From the NCBI GenBank assembly GCA_903835145.1, contig CAILMA010000410.1, positions 1-5,842 of the forward strand: a stretch of 5,842 nt of DNA. The letters are read 5' to 3'. Position numbers and translations under genes: made by a program. Numbering within the stretch: the first letter of the stretch is position 1; each line of letters begins with the position of its first letter. The notes beneath the pieces were generated by a model that did no database searches, had not been told where the DNA came from, and saw only the letters and a program-made list of their open reading frames with translations. The stretch is from an uncultured Bacteroidota bacterium. Its GTDB lineage: Bacteria > Bacteroidota > Bacteroidia > Chitinophagales > Chitinophagaceae. This document shows positions 5,806 to 5,842 of this stretch, piece after piece.

Positions 5806-5842
5806 GGCAAGGGTGTATGATTTTTTCATTTACACCATTCAC

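Noticed and set aside
5812..5836. GGTGTA...TACACC inverted repeat at the right edge
   Set aside because: The stem is 6 bp with a 13-base loop and sits at the window edge; it is too weak to call without the flanking sequence.

Overview
The window looks like chromosomal DNA of a member of the Bacteroidota, probably Chitinophagaceae or a close relative (inferred). Three things support this. The long minus-strand gene ends in the CHU_C / gliding-motility C-terminal sorting domain of the type IX secretion system. A perfect TAnnTTTG promoter element of Bacteroidota type sits just upstream of ychF. The gene starts are AT-rich and lack a strong Shine-Dalgarno sequence.

Layout from left to right. Bases 1-268 hold no confident gene; they contain a cluster of three triloop hairpins (75-154) resembling a dispersed repeat. 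A perfect 16-bp bidirectional terminator (270-307) closes the large minus-strand gene at 329-2821. That gene encodes an 830-residue secreted repeat protein: signal peptide, six ~80-residue Ig/PKD-like repeats, three more divergent modules, then the sorting domain. Next comes a gene-poor stretch of about 900 bp (2822-3717). It contains an all-AT 13-bp palindrome, a strong minus-strand intrinsic terminator with no assigned gene, a strongly C-rich/G-poor tract, a reading-frame remnant resembling the end of a fibronectin III domain, and a 16-bp direct repeat with a 20-bp period. A minus-strand ferredoxin-NADP reductase-like flavoprotein (3718-4434) and a plus-strand ychF (4641-5741) then diverge from a 206-bp intergenic region. 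A strong hairpin terminator (5766-5805) follows ychF.

The three intact genes do not form a pathway: one is an exported adhesin-like protein, one a soluble flavin reductase, one a ribosome-associated ATPase. The unexplained material is in the 2822-3717 gap. The terminator there implies that a minus-strand transcript ends at about 3038, and the best explanation I have is decay of a secreted-protein gene, possibly alongside an undescribed RNA or a Rho-loading region. I see no CRISPR array, tRNA, rRNA, transposase or recognisable defence system. Nothing here amounts to a convincing new system.
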